A DNA stretch of 64,000 nucleotides from the IMG/VR virus record IMGVR_UViG_3300042509_001467, positions 16,668 to 80,667 of that record. One strand, given 5' to 3'. The position numbers were made by a program, and so were the translations under genes. Under the pieces are notes generated by a model. That model was not told the DNA's origin and made no database searches. It saw only the letters and a program-made list of their open reading frames with translations. Shown piece after piece: positions 1-7,885 of this stretch. This DNA comes from a virus. Position 1 is the stretch's first letter; every line of letters begins with the position of its first letter.

Positions 1-276
1 TGCTGGCTTTTGGGTCTGGAGCGTCGCAAGGTGGAATTCTTGGCATATTGCATGGCAACTTTCGCGCAAAGATTCATCCCAGTTAGTCCCAGCGATCATC
101 TGTGAAGGCTTATGACAATCCGGGTCTTGCACTCGCATGATGTCCTTCTCAACTAAGTCAAGTACTTTCTTTGCGGATTCTTCGGTATCCTCCACAATCC
201 GCGTTGGGTAGCTTTGACGCAAGAATCTAAGGGCTAGATTCCGGTCGCAAGTTGCAAATTGAAATTCATTTTTCAT
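1..276 (-). CDS. Hypothetical phage protein, 3' end cut by window edge
   Basis: Leftward gene starting with ATG at 276 that runs off position 1. The intact copy at 38,323-38,613 encodes 96 residues, so only the last few are missing here. The product is soluble, mixed-charge, with no motif I recognise. Its ATG overlaps the stop of the upstream 60-residue gene as ATGA, so translation is probably coupled. The DNA is identical to the genome B copy. Function unknown. Confidence 0.75.
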   Translation of the reverse strand, partial: MKNEFQFATCDRNLALRFLRQSYPTRIVEDTEESAKKVLDLVEKDIMRVQDPDCHKPSQMIAGTNWDESLRESCHAICQEFHLATLQTQKPA

Positions 277-395
277 CGTCTAAAAATTCCTCTGATCCGT
301 TGCCAGATCGTTTGTCGTCGTAGCTCACCGTAGGCGTTGCCGCCGTAAATGTCCGGGCGGTCGCTCATTCGTGGTCCGTTGTACTTCTTGGCGGC
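1..395. repeat. Left copy of exact 395-bp direct repeat
   Basis: Every base from 1 to 395 matches 38,338-38,732 in the same orientation when the two are read side by side. The match stops inside the 60-residue gene at 273-455; beyond it the proteins of both copies remain similar but the DNA diverges. The repeat may extend to the left of the window. It carries part of two small genes, not an integrase site or a recognisable mobile element. Confidence 0.97.
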
Positions 396-455
396 TTCAA
401 TGGCGTCCTTTGGCTTATGGGCGGCTTTTGCTTCGGAGAGTGGAAGGTCTTTCAC
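273..455 (-). CDS. Small basic hypothetical protein (60 aa)
   Basis: A basic 60-residue protein ending in an Arg-rich tail (RIRGIFRR). The last 40 or so residues, from AAKKYNGPRMSDRPD onward, are identical to the genome B protein at 38,610-38,801, whereas the N-termini differ: the 395-bp DNA identity ends inside this gene. Overlaps both neighbours by ATGA-type junctions, showing it is part of the leftward small-gene operon. No known domain; the basic C-terminus might contact nucleic acid or membrane, which is only a guess. Confidence 0.7.
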   Translation of the reverse strand: MKDLPLSEAKAAHKPKDAIEAAKKYNGPRMSDRPDIYGGNAYGELRRQTIWQRIRGIFRR

Positions 456-673
456 TTTGCACCTCCCAATTCCCTAGCTAGTGACTGAGCCATTGCAGCC
501 CAAACGAGGTTTTGACTCTTTGCGCCAAATTCAACGTGGTCAAACATCTCGGGGGCTACCACTTCTTGGATGATCTGCCCGATCTGCTCGTCCGATGGTT
601 CGCTGATCGCTTCGTCGTCAAGGCGTCCGAGTACGGTGCTTTCGAGTTCGGTTGCGGAGTAGGTGCCGATCAT
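452..673 (-). CDS. Hypothetical protein conserved in both genomes (73 aa)
   Basis: Clearly homologous to the genome B gene at 38,798-39,031: both begin MIGTY and share a central VAP..FDHVE segment followed by a helix rich in Ala and Leu. No catalytic motif is visible. ATGA overlap with the upstream gene at 670-960 and with 273-455 downstream places it in a translationally coupled trio kept in the same order in A and B, which suggests the three act together. Confidence 0.75.
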   Translation of the reverse strand: MIGTYSATELESTVLGRLDDEAISEPSDEQIGQIIQEVVAPEMFDHVEFGAKSQNLVWAAMAQSLARELGGAK

Positions 674-960
674 CGTGCCACCACCTCCAATGTCCCTTCC
701 TCAAAGATTCCCTTCAAGATCACTTCGTACAAGAACGCCTGAGCGTTCTCGGCACTTGGCGGGTACAGGCTTTCCTGTTCGCAATCCAGCGATCCAATAG
801 AGAGTCGGTACTGAGTGACGCTGTACTCTGGATCGTACTCTGCGTTGACGGTGTACTTGCCGATCTTGAACGCTAGTTCGGTGTCGGCGGTGAACCCGAG
901 AACGGAGTCTGGGACTTCGATCACGGGGGTTACTGTTTCAATTACTTCTGTTTTGCTCAT
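670..960 (-). CDS. Hypothetical protein conserved in both genomes (96 aa)
   Basis: Homologue of the genome B gene at 39,028-39,309; both have a short variable N-terminus, then an F/IKxY-type strand, a Tyr-rich middle and a C-terminus ending VVAK/EVVAR after GIF. The pattern suggests a small beta-rich fold. The ATG at 960 is preceded by AAGGATAAACAG, an RBS form used repeatedly in the leftward arm of A. First gene of the conserved three-gene group. Function unknown. Confidence 0.75.
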   Translation of the reverse strand: MSKTEVIETVTPVIEVPDSVLGFTADTELAFKIGKYTVNAEYDPEYSVTQYRLSIGSLDCEQESLYPPSAENAQAFLYEVILKGIFEEGTLEVVAR

Positions 961-983
961 CTGTTTATCCTTATCCTACTTAC

Positions 984-1472
984 TTACTCGTCGGTGGTCG
1001 GTTGCATACTAGACTCTGGAAAGTTCAGGTACGCAAATGATTTGTGTAGCTCAATCGCTTTGGCGTCGTACACTCTAGCCGCTTCTTCGGCGGTGTCGTA
1101 TACTCCAAGATATTGCTTCTTATAATCAACCATGATTACTGATTGGAATTTTCCGCTCCCCACTTGGGACACTCCGCGAAATCCAGATTTGGATTGCACG
1201 GTTCGGTGTCGCTTCCTGCAATTCTCAGCGTTAGTGCAATTCTGCAAGTTTGCAACCCGATTGTCCAACTTGTCGCCGTTGATATGGTCAGTCTGCAATC
1301 CTTCCGGGGTCATGTTGATAACGCGGTGCATCATGATCCCGAACCCTGGCTTTACCATGCGATAGGCGTAACCCTTGCCAGTAAGCATCCAAGAGTATCG
1401 AGCCAACGGCGCGTACCACTCGTCGTCCACCGTCACGACTAAATCTGAATTGCTGAGTTTGATATGCTTCAT
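984..1472 (-). CDS. HNH endonuclease with AP2 DNA-binding domain
   Basis: 162 residues. N-terminal part carries an HNH nuclease core: H49, then D62-H63-I-N65-G-D67 and N71, with the usual following LQNCT..EN stretch. Residues about 95-150 form an AP2-type DNA-binding domain (SGFRGVS, YLGVYDTAEEAARVYD, then LNFP). HNH-AP2 proteins are freestanding homing endonucleases of phages that cut unoccupied alleles of nearby loci. It sits two bases after the ssb stop with an AGGAGG site inside the ssb end, so it is co-expressed. Genome B has no gene here, consistent with a mobile insertion beside ssb. Confidence 0.9.
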   Translation of the reverse strand: MKHIKLSNSDLVVTVDDEWYAPLARYSWMLTGKGYAYRMVKPGFGIMMHRVINMTPEGLQTDHINGDKLDNRVANLQNCTNAENCRKRHRTVQSKSGFRGVSQVGSGKFQSVIMVDYKKQYLGVYDTAEEAARVYDAKAIELHKSFAYLNFPESSMQPTTDE

Positions 1473-1474
1473 GG

Positions 1475-1882
1475 TTAGTCCTCCTGGAAAGGATCGTATT
1501 CCTGATCCTGGGCTTTGGCGCGTGGCGCAGCCGCCGCCTTGCTAGGTGCGCCTTCTCCATCTTTCGGTCGGTCTAGCGATTGCACCGAGTCAGCGACAAT
1601 CTCAACGACCTCGCGCTCTGATCCATCCTTCGCCGTGAACTTGCGTGTGGATAGCCGTCCATCAACCGCGACCAGGCGACCCTTACCGACGTACTGGTTC
1701 ACGAACTCGGCGGTCTTCTCCCATGCGGTTACGTTGAAGAAGTCCGCATCTGGTGAACCGTCTTGCGGCTTGAATTTCTTCGTGACGGCGACGTTGAAAC
1801 TCACCACGCTCTTGCCAGTTGCCACTACTCTCAATTCTGGGTCACGGGTTAAGCGACCTACGATTACTACTCTGTTTACCAT
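1475..1882 (-). CDS. ssb: Single-stranded DNA-binding protein
   Basis: 135-residue OB-fold SSB beginning MVNRVVIVGRLTRDPE, with the conserved DADFF.V.AWEKTAE segment and strand-forming VAVDGRL, then a Lys/Ala/Pro-rich linker and an acidic tail ending DPFQED, equivalent to the protein-interaction tip of bacterial SSB. A longer frame to 1936 exists, but the family start is the ATG at 1882. Very similar to the genome B SSB at 41,934-42,323. It coats ssDNA for replication and ERF-dependent annealing. Confidence 0.95.
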   Translation of the reverse strand: MVNRVVIVGRLTRDPELRVVATGKSVVSFNVAVTKKFKPQDGSPDADFFNVTAWEKTAEFVNQYVGKGRLVAVDGRLSTRKFTAKDGSEREVVEIVADSVQSLDRPKDGEGAPSKAAAAPRAKAQDQEYDPFQED

Positions 1883-1919
1883 GCTTATTTGTATCCTTCG
1901 GTTGCCCGATGTAAGTATC

Positions 1920-1968
1920 TTACCACGTTTTTTCAAATTGTGGGAGTTTCTTATAAAAATTGTGGTAA
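1920..1968. promoter_or_regulatory. Inverted repeat and AT-rich control region between ssb and lone rightward gene
   Basis: TTACCAC at about 1920-1926 and GTGGTAA at about 1962-1968 are inverted copies; AAATTGTGG occurs twice between them. A TATAAA at 1952-1957 could be the -10 box of the rightward gene at 1978, though no good -35 is seen. The layout is compatible with an operator over a promoter; this is inference. Confidence 0.4.
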
Positions 1969-1977
1969 ATTGTTTTC

Positions 1978-2250
1978 ATGCCGAAAAATAGAATCCTAGA
2001 AGCATTTATCGTGAACCCGCTTGAGCCGCGTGATACGCCACTGAACCCTGCCATGTCGGTTCGATCCATCCTATTGTATGCCCTGGAGCGAAACTTCGTT
2101 GGCGAGCTTCATATCAAGTTTGCCACACGTTCAGCAGCCAGCTACACCAGAAAGATGCTGATCGGCGTTGAAGAGTTCAAAGGTTTAGAATTTTGGGGGA
2201 CGAATGAAACTCTTTGCGTCCGAAGACGGTATAATAATATCGGCACTTAG
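1978..2250 (+). CDS. Lone rightward hypothetical protein (90 aa)
   Basis: The only rightward gene inside the leftward arm of genome A. The 90-residue product is basic with no motif I can name. It is supported by its own transcription unit: a TATAAA element 20 bases before the ATG and a strong intrinsic terminator 40 bases after the stop (2291-2320). No Shine-Dalgarno is visible before the ATG. Being autonomous and divergent from ssb, it could be a regulator or a moron gene acquired as a cassette. Function unknown. Confidence 0.6.
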   Translation: MPKNRILEAFIVNPLEPRDTPLNPAMSVRSILLYALERNFVGELHIKFATRSAASYTRKMLIGVEEFKGLEFWGTNETLCVRRRYNNIGT

Positions 2251-2290
2251 ATTTTTCACCACCAGAAACCAACAACAGCTAGTACCTTGA

Positions 2291-2320
2291 CCCTCGATCT
2301 TCGGATCGGGGGTATTTTTT
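2291..2320 (+). terminator. Rho-independent terminator with UUCG tetraloop
   Basis: Stem CCCTCGATC (2291-2299), loop TTCG, stem GATCGGGGG (2304-2312), one G-U pair, then TATTTTTT. The loop is closed by C-G, giving the very stable cUUCGg tetraloop. It ends the rightward gene at 1978-2250. Confidence 0.9.
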
Positions 2321-2343
2321 GTGGTTCAGGAGGCAAAAGGAAA

Positions 2344-2364
2344 CCCCGGTGGATAAAGCCGGGG
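2344..2364 (-). terminator. Hairpin terminator-like element ending the helicase operon
   Basis: CCCCGG (2344-2349) and CCGGGG (2359-2364) form a 6-bp GC stem; on the minus strand it is followed by TTTCCTTTT. It lies just downstream of the leftward gene ending at 2410, between convergent transcripts. Confidence 0.6.
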
Positions 2365-2409
2365 CTGTTATTTAGGATAGACCGCGATGAACGGTTTGAG
2401 TATAGCACA

Positions 2410-3855
2410 CTAATTTAGTTCTAGGTATGGGTCTAGCCAAAATTCATGCCCTTCTCGCATAAGTTCTGGTCGGTTCATCGTATCTTTGATCGTCTCCTTG
2501 CCGTAACCCGCGCCTTTGAGCGCGTTCACGATCACGTCACGGTGTACTCTCGCCCCTGTTGGCAAGCTATAGAAGAGGCTCTTGACTATATCCCACGGCT
2601 TTGCCCTATGATCCGCGCCGTGGAGCCATGCCAGCCGTCCAAGGCTAATCTCATGCCCGTCAATGTCAATCTTGTCTGAGAGAATCTCAAAGCTGATTGG
2701 TTTGGATTGTTTGCCGACGTTACACTTGATATGCGCGAGGCTCACGATCTTGCTGCTTGAATCGTTCTCAACCTGGACTAAGGTTAGTGCTGATCTTGCA
2801 ACGTTGAACATCTCCACCGATCCGTAGGGTATCGCGCTAGATGCGTTGGTTAGTCCTGCCTTGCGGCTTTGTGCGGTCGCCTTAGCGACGTGACCTGCTC
2901 CTACCATTGTGCAACCGTGGCGGTGCAAGACCTGAGCCATGCCATTCATGGCGGTTCGTACTGCGATGTCGGTCTGTGCGCCCCCTGCTTGGACTGCCTT
3001 GGCTACAAACTCCCAGAGCGGGTCGAAGTAGCAGAACTTGATCCTCATGTCGCCTATGAACTGGTCGCAATCTTTGATGCCCTTTGGCGTAAAGCCCTCA
3101 AACCATCCAGAGGTCACGGCGACCGTTGCCGGGTCGCCTCCATGAGCAATTAAGCTCGGCTTAATACGTGACTCGGGGCTATCTTCGTTGCTAATCCACC
3201 AGCAATTCATTGGCTCGGCTATTGGTCTGCCTGGAAAGGGGATACCTGCCGAAAGGCAAGCTATCCAGTGCGAGAGTAAGGTCGTCTTACCAGATTCTCC
3301 CTCTGCGCTGAGTAGGGTGATCGCATTCTCGGGTACGTAGTTTGCAACCAGGAAGTTCTGGGGCTTGGCTACGATCTTGTCAGCGTATACGAATGGAATT
3401 GCTTTGCGGGCGTTCGCATTAGCGGTAGCCTCTACATTCTTTGCCCCCTCTGTGACAACCCTAAGACTATCCTTAGTCTCAAAACTCGGGTTAATCAGCG
3501 AGTCAAGCACCTGGTGTCCGAACTCGTCAATACCCCTGCGAGTTGCCTTGTCTTTGACAATCCCGATGTAAGAGGGTAGGTTTTCGGTGCTGACTACGGA
3601 CTCGGCGCGTAGCAATAGGCTCGGGGTGCCACCAGTTTGCTCGTACAGCCCCTTCGCCATGAGCCTCGCCTTCATCACTACCATGTCCACAACGACGCCC
3701 TCGGCGTCTGCCTCAGCGAAGATGTCAAAGTACCATTGGTGCGCCCTCACAAAGAAGTCGGTGGAGGTTAGTTCTTTGAGCGCGGTCTTTGCCGCGCTAG
3801 GCGAGAGCATCATGCACCCAAGTACACACATCTCAGCTTCTTCGGAGTAAATCAA
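2410..3855 (-). CDS. DnaB N-domain fused to RepA-like ATPase (replicative helicase/loader)
   Basis: 481 residues. Residues about 4-105 match the DnaB helicase N-terminal helical domain (EAEMCVLGCMMLSP, later YIGIVKDKATRR) and resemble the first domain of the genome B DnaB. The motor differs: Walker A AEGESGKTT at about 183-191, then WWISNED and a CYFDPLWEF Walker-B-like strand, typical of the RepA/AAA_25 branch of RecA-like ATPases rather than DnaB. The last 70 residues look like a winged-helix domain. It overlaps the DEAH helicase by ATGA and probably unwinds or remodels the phage origin. The domain swap is unusual; assignment to replication is inference from family and neighbours. Confidence 0.8.
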   Translation of the reverse strand: MIYSEEAEMCVLGCMMLSPSAAKTALKELTSTDFFVRAHQWYFDIFAEADAEGVVVDMVVMKARLMAKGLYEQTGGTPSLLLRAESVVSTENLPSYIGIVKDKATRRGIDEFGHQVLDSLINPSFETKDSLRVVTEGAKNVEATANANARKAIPFVYADKIVAKPQNFLVANYVPENAITLLSAEGESGKTTLLSHWIACLSAGIPFPGRPIAEPMNCWWISNEDSPESRIKPSLIAHGGDPATVAVTSGWFEGFTPKGIKDCDQFIGDMRIKFCYFDPLWEFVAKAVQAGGAQTDIAVRTAMNGMAQVLHRHGCTMVGAGHVAKATAQSRKAGLTNASSAIPYGSVEMFNVARSALTLVQVENDSSSKIVSLAHIKCNVGKQSKPISFEILSDKIDIDGHEISLGRLAWLHGADHRAKPWDIVKSLFYSLPTGARVHRDVIVNALKGAGYGKETIKDTMNRPELMREGHEFWLDPYLELN

Positions 3856-5627
3856 CGTCCCGCCTTCTTGTTTTCTAGTAGAGATATGAGTTGGCTTGCC
3901 TCGCCCTTGGTCAGCTTTGCAAGTATGCCCTCGTCCACTTCTTTGAATGATCTAATGTACTTGATCTGGGCGGGGCTTGGGGATTCTTTGCGCCATTTCT
4001 GAGCGCGTTTGACTAGCCCGACACAATCAGCCCATCTTGCCTTGATCGTCGCCTCCGCCCTGCCAATAGCCTCGTCCACATCCCTGCCAGCAATAAACTC
4101 CTGGCTATAATCTTTGCTCTCCATGCGTAAATGCCATTGCCCCGTCGCATCCTCTCGGAGCGTTGCCGATCTGCCATTGCCGCATGAGAGGTGCATCATC
4201 TGAACATCTGCGCTTAGATTGATCCACGAGAGACTTGGATTTCCGATCACTTGGTCAGCTACCCTTAGCTCGTCTAAGATTGAAACCTTTTGCAAGGCGT
4301 CGGTCAGAGTAGACATATCTAACTCGCGGTGCATCAGCACCGCTAATGCCTCCTTGCTTATGTCATCCAGAATCAAGAGTGCATCCGCGGTCTTCTTACC
4401 TCTAAGGTCTAGCTTGGGTGGCAACCCTACGATCCCGGCGACGGTCGGCGTCTCTTGCTTCACGTCCTCGCCCTCTTCGTCCACAATCTCGATCACGATA
4501 CACTCAGGTTTGCGGCTATTGCCGATCCTCTGCAAGCGTGTCTTGATATGTTCGCGTGTTTCTAGCCCATCAATGCAACCTGGCTCGGTTCTTAGACCTC
4601 GCCCTACCATCTGGGTATAGAGCGCAAAGCTCTTGGTTGGTCTTAAAATCAGGACGCACTCACAATTTGGCAGGTCTACACCCTCGGTTGCAATCTCCAC
4701 GTTGATCAGAACCTTGACGCGGTTCTCACGAAAGCCCTGCATGACCGCCCTTCGCTCGTCCTTGTGCATCTTGCCATGAACCATCTCAGCGGGTACGCCT
4801 TTAAGCTGAAAGCACTCGGTGACTGCCATAGCGTGTTTGATGTCGCAACAGAAGACGATTGTTTGCTTGCCGTTTGCAACGTCAGCCCATGTATCATAGG
4901 CGAGAATGTTCCTCATGTTGACGTTAATCGCCTCTGAGAGTTGGCTAATGTCGTAGTCGCCCATCAGGGTGCGAACCTTGCGTAAGTCAACGCTTGACTT
5001 GCGGCGATACCCTGCGATGTCGCATAGCCACCCCTCTTTGATCGCGTCGGCTAGGGTCTTGGAGTAGCTGACGACTTGGTATGGGGTTTGATCGTGTCCA
5101 AACAGGGCGCGGTTGTCCATCCTATGCGGCGTTGCCGTGACGCCTATGCTCTGGGTAGAACCGTCTAGGCATCCAGCTTTAAGATAAACCTCTTGGTATG
5201 ACCTGGCTGCGGATCGGTGCGCCTCGTCTGTCCAGACCACGCTTGGAGCGAACCGCTCAACAATGTTAGAGTCTGCCCTGCCTACGCTTTGAACGCTGGC
5301 TACGCATAGGTCAGCACCAAAGTCGCAACGCTCTCCTGCGCCATGCTGGGTGACTTTAACCTCGGGTGCTATGCTTTGTACCCTTGACTTGATTTGCTGG
5401 ATCAGTTCGTCTCTATGGACGATTGCAAGCATCTTGCCATCGTGCTTATGGCGTTGCATCTGCCACGCCATAACGTTGGTTTTGCCTAAGCCTGTGGCTA
5501 GGACTATGAGGCGTCGTTGGAAGCCTTGCTTTCTTGATTTGTCGTCGGCGTCAATCGCCTCTTGTTGATAATATCTAGGGGTCGCCGCCCTCGGTGCCAC
5601 TTCTTCGCCAAACAGTCCTGCCATCAT
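3852..5627 (-). CDS. SF2 DEAH-box DNA helicase
   Basis: 591 residues. Superfamily 2 motifs are clear: Walker A ATGLGKT at 44-50, DEAH at 134-137, GVTATPHR as motif III, and QMVGRGLR as motif VI in the second RecA lobe, followed by an extra 230-residue C-terminal region. This is the UvsW/type III restriction helicase-like group used by phages for branch migration or recombination-dependent replication. Its start overlaps the RusA resolvase gene by about 50 bases, and the pairing with a Holliday resolvase suggests it processes branched DNA. Confidence 0.9.
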   Translation of the reverse strand: MMAGLFGEEVAPRAATPRYYQQEAIDADDKSRKQGFQRRLIVLATGLGKTNVMAWQMQRHKHDGKMLAIVHRDELIQQIKSRVQSIAPEVKVTQHGAGERCDFGADLCVASVQSVGRADSNIVERFAPSVVWTDEAHRSAARSYQEVYLKAGCLDGSTQSIGVTATPHRMDNRALFGHDQTPYQVVSYSKTLADAIKEGWLCDIAGYRRKSSVDLRKVRTLMGDYDISQLSEAINVNMRNILAYDTWADVANGKQTIVFCCDIKHAMAVTECFQLKGVPAEMVHGKMHKDERRAVMQGFRENRVKVLINVEIATEGVDLPNCECVLILRPTKSFALYTQMVGRGLRTEPGCIDGLETREHIKTRLQRIGNSRKPECIVIEIVDEEGEDVKQETPTVAGIVGLPPKLDLRGKKTADALLILDDISKEALAVLMHRELDMSTLTDALQKVSILDELRVADQVIGNPSLSWINLSADVQMMHLSCGNGRSATLREDATGQWHLRMESKDYSQEFIAGRDVDEAIGRAEATIKARWADCVGLVKRAQKWRKESPSPAQIKYIRSFKEVDEGILAKLTKGEASQLISLLENKKAGR

Positions 5628-5967
5628 GAATTTCTATCCTTACCGTTCCTTCTTGTTCTCCTGGCACGTATTCGATTGCCGAACCTGAAACGTACTTCAC
5701 GTTATCGTCGGGCAATATCCCTGCATTGACCAGGCTATCCTCCACGATCTTGACCATGTTGCTGAGGTCGCGCCCTTTGTTGACTTTGCCCTCGACTACA
5801 ATCACGATCTTAACCGGGAGTGATGATTTTGGAACGGGGGTAAGGTGCAACTTGAACATCATCGTTGCCTTAGCCCCCCAGTTCCGGTACTCTTCTGATT
5901 TAACTCGCCGCCCGTTCTTGAGTGTGATATTCGCGTGGTTCACGCTCGGGGGCAGCGATAATCTCAC
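5575..5967 (-). CDS. RusA-family Holliday junction resolvase
   Basis: 130 residues. The segment GRDLSNMVKIVEDSLVNAG followed by ILPDDNVKYV carries the acidic residues of the RusA fold (Asp in RDLSN, Asp in the VEDSL helix, DD in LPDD). RusA nicks four-way junctions symmetrically. It lies between ERF and a DEAH helicase; genome B has its own version at 42,683-43,069. ATGA overlap with the ERF gene stop. High confidence from the motif arrangement. Confidence 0.9.
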   Translation of the reverse strand: MRLSLPPSVNHANITLKNGRRVKSEEYRNWGAKATMMFKLHLTPVPKSSLPVKIVIVVEGKVNKGRDLSNMVKIVEDSLVNAGILPDDNVKYVSGSAIEYVPGEQEGTVRIEIHDGRTVWRRSGTEGGDP

Positions 5968-6608
5968 TTAGGCGCGACGCCCTCAACCAAGTAGCTCATC
6001 ACCTGGTCGCGTGTCTTGCAACCTGCTACCTTTGCCTCGTTAATCAGTGCGTTCGGGGTTGACTTATCGCCAGCTAATTGCTTGATCGCGCCCCATGTCG
6101 CCTTGTCGCCTCCTACCTCTTTGGATAGGAACCAATCGGCTACCGCTTTCGGGTCAAAGGTTGGGAGTGGTGGAGCCTCATGCTCGTCTGAGTCGTCGTC
6201 CTCTAGCCTGATCTTAAACTGCTGGATCATGGCGTACTTGACGCCCTGAGTCCGAGCCTTCTGGATGCACTTGTCATCGGTAGTCATGCACTGACCAGCC
6301 GAGAATACAGAGTGTATTTGCCCTGTCTCCACGCACTCAAAGTCAATCCTTAGCTTGACCATGCAATCGGTACGCTCTTCTGGCGTACCGCTCTTTGACT
6401 TGGTGATCTTGACGTAATCCACGTCAAGAATATGGTTGGTCGAGATGACGCCCTTATCAATCTCTTGTTGCCTGAGAATAGGCTGAACGTCGTACCAGTG
6501 CTGAAATGAGTAAGATACGCCGCCCCCTTCTGCCTTCTTCTTTGCGACTACATCAAAGTCGCGCTCAATCTCCAGCAGCTTCTTTAAAATCCCCGTGGTC
6601 ACGTCCAT
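5964..6608 (-). CDS. ERF-family ssDNA annealing recombinase
   Basis: 214 residues from the ATG at 6608 (a TTG one codon earlier overlaps the upstream stop). The signature TTDDKCIQKARTQGVKYAMI followed by an acidic LEDDDSDE matches the ERF family, in which phage P22 Erf and relatives anneal ssDNA and circularise genomes. The C-terminal 60 residues look like a separate small helical domain. The genome B counterpart at 40,842-41,522 shares this layout. Stop overlaps rusA. Confidence 0.85.
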   Translation of the reverse strand: MDVTTGILKKLLEIERDFDVVAKKKAEGGGVSYSFQHWYDVQPILRQQEIDKGVISTNHILDVDYVKITKSKSGTPEERTDCMVKLRIDFECVETGQIHSVFSAGQCMTTDDKCIQKARTQGVKYAMIQQFKIRLEDDDSDEHEAPPLPTFDPKAVADWFLSKEVGGDKATWGAIKQLAGDKSTPNALINEAKVAGCKTRDQVMSYLVEGVAPK

Positions 6609-6790
6609 CAATCCTTCTCCTCCACGTAGGTAGCGTTAATGCGTTCCACGCTAATGAATGAGACGTGGTTCTTGCCAAACATGACTTGTGTACCGCGTTC
6701 GGTCGTAAAGTGCCTTAGTTTTGGGTTGTGCGTGGCGACGTAGTTGCCTAGTCGCCTTAATGTTTCTTCAAATGTGTATGTTCTATCCAT
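6608..6790 (-). CDS. Hypothetical protein (60 aa)
   Basis: Short protein beginning MDRTYTFEETLRRLG, with a helix then a beta-rich part. A GAGGATAGAAC ribosome site precedes the ATG, and its stop overlaps the ERF start (TGATG), so it is translated with the recombination genes. No known domain. Confidence 0.65.
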   Translation of the reverse strand: MDRTYTFEETLRRLGNYVATHNPKLRHFTTERGTQVMFGKNHVSFISVERINATYVEEKD

Positions 6791-6801
6791 GTTCTATCCT
6801 C

Positions 6802-7077
6802 TTACGGCCAGGTTCCACCATCAAGTGCCGCCGTTCGCGTTCCTATTTCTAAAATGTCCGCCTCAAGGGTCGTAATATTGCCCTGGAGGGTCGCAACGTC
6901 TGCCTCTAGCGCGGCAATCGTCGTATCCTGATAGTCAATGACCAGGCTTGCATCTGCGGGGTCAACCGCAAAGATCGCATCGTCAGCCGAGCATACTATT
7001 TTACCGTCAACGAACCTCTCAATGCGATACCTAGTGGCACGATCTGAGCCAACGAAAATCCAATCTCCGACGATCAT
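6802..7077 (-). CDS. Hypothetical coiled-coil protein (91 aa)
   Basis: The ATG at 7077 overlaps the stop of the upstream gene as ATGA and is preferred over an upstream in-frame start. The N-terminal 50 residues (VGDWIFVGSDRATRYRIERF) look like a small beta-barrel. The last 40 residues are a Leu/Ala/Asp heptad series (ALEADVATLQGNITTLEADI) typical of a short coiled coil, suggesting oligomerisation. Function unknown. Confidence 0.65.
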   Translation of the reverse strand: MIVGDWIFVGSDRATRYRIERFVDGKIVCSADDAIFAVDPADASLVIDYQDTTIAALEADVATLQGNITTLEADILEIGTRTAALDGGTWP

Positions 7078-7478
7078 AGACGCCACCCTGCCTCTCGCCA
7101 CTTGGCGATAAGGTTCTGGAAGTGTCCGGCGTCTTTGACTTTGAGCATATCGGTCATGATCCGGTCTAAGAAGTCATGCGACTCTTCTGCCGTTACCCTC
7201 TTCCAGTCCCGCATATTCTCTAGCCCTACTTGCGGTCGAAAGATAAAGCCCGTATGGGTGCATCTCAGGGTGATTGTGAACTGGTCTGGCTTCGGCATCT
7301 TCATCTTGATTGCAACCATTTCGACCCCGGCAACCTCAAAAGACTCCATGACCGAGACGGGTATGACCTTAGCCGTGTCCTCCATCCAGTGCAGGTCGCT
7401 CACTCTTGGAACGGGCAAGTACGTCAAACCGTACTTGCCTAACCCTATCTCACTAATGCCCTTTACGATTCCGTTCAT
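7074..7478 (-). CDS. Hypothetical protein (134 aa)
   Basis: Mixed alpha/beta protein with no recognised motif, except a C-terminal helical stretch rich in Lys, Asp and Trp. Overlaps its neighbours on both sides by four bases, so it belongs to the coupled early operon. Function unknown. Confidence 0.7.
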   Translation of the reverse strand: MNGIVKGISEIGLGKYGLTYLPVPRVSDLHWMEDTAKVIPVSVMESFEVAGVEMVAIKMKMPKPDQFTITLRCTHTGFIFRPQVGLENMRDWKRVTAEESHDFLDRIMTDMLKVKDAGHFQNLIAKWREAGWRL

Positions 7479-7885
7479 ATTTGCCCCCCGAATGTGTAAT
7501 CCACGTTACCACACTTCTCAGCGATCATTGCTAGTGCTTGCATTAAAACCTGCTCATGCTCTGGCATATCTTTACCTTGTGCGTTATTGACGGTCTTCCA
7601 CCATTCTGAGTACCTTTGATCTATCGCCCTCAGTGCGCGTGGCTCAATCGAGCTTAACCTGCATATCTGGTGCGCTGAGATTCCTAGCCCCTGCGCGAGA
7701 CGGCAAAAGCGGTACTTGAATGGGGTAATGCTACGCCTGGCGCGTCTGCTTGCGGTGTTGTGCAGCTCCCACGGGTACTTCTCGTCGGGGTCATTGTGCG
7801 GGTGGTGGTTTAAGAATTGCTCCCACTCTCCATCATTCATGCTCATGCACAATGCCGTTATGATTTGGTTCGGCATCCCGTTCAT
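7475..7885 (-). CDS. Hypothetical protein with possible helix-turn-helix (136 aa)
   Basis: The central region contains RLAQGLGISAHQICRLSS, which reads as a helix-turn-helix, after a basic patch (SRRARRS). This makes DNA binding plausible but not certain. Located between the Gp157-like gene and another unknown, with four-base overlaps to both. Confidence 0.65.
   Translation of the reverse strand: MNGMPNQIITALCMSMNDGEWEQFLNHHPHNDPDEKYPWELHNTASRRARRSITPFKYRFCRLAQGLGISAHQICRLSSIEPRALRAIDQRYSEWWKTVNNAQGKDMPEHEQVLMQALAMIAEKCGNVDYTFGGQI

Noticed and set aside
1882-1936. N-terminal extension of SSB
   Set aside because: The family start MVNRVVIVGR is at 1882 and is shared exactly with the B SSB; the extra residues overlap the divergent control region.
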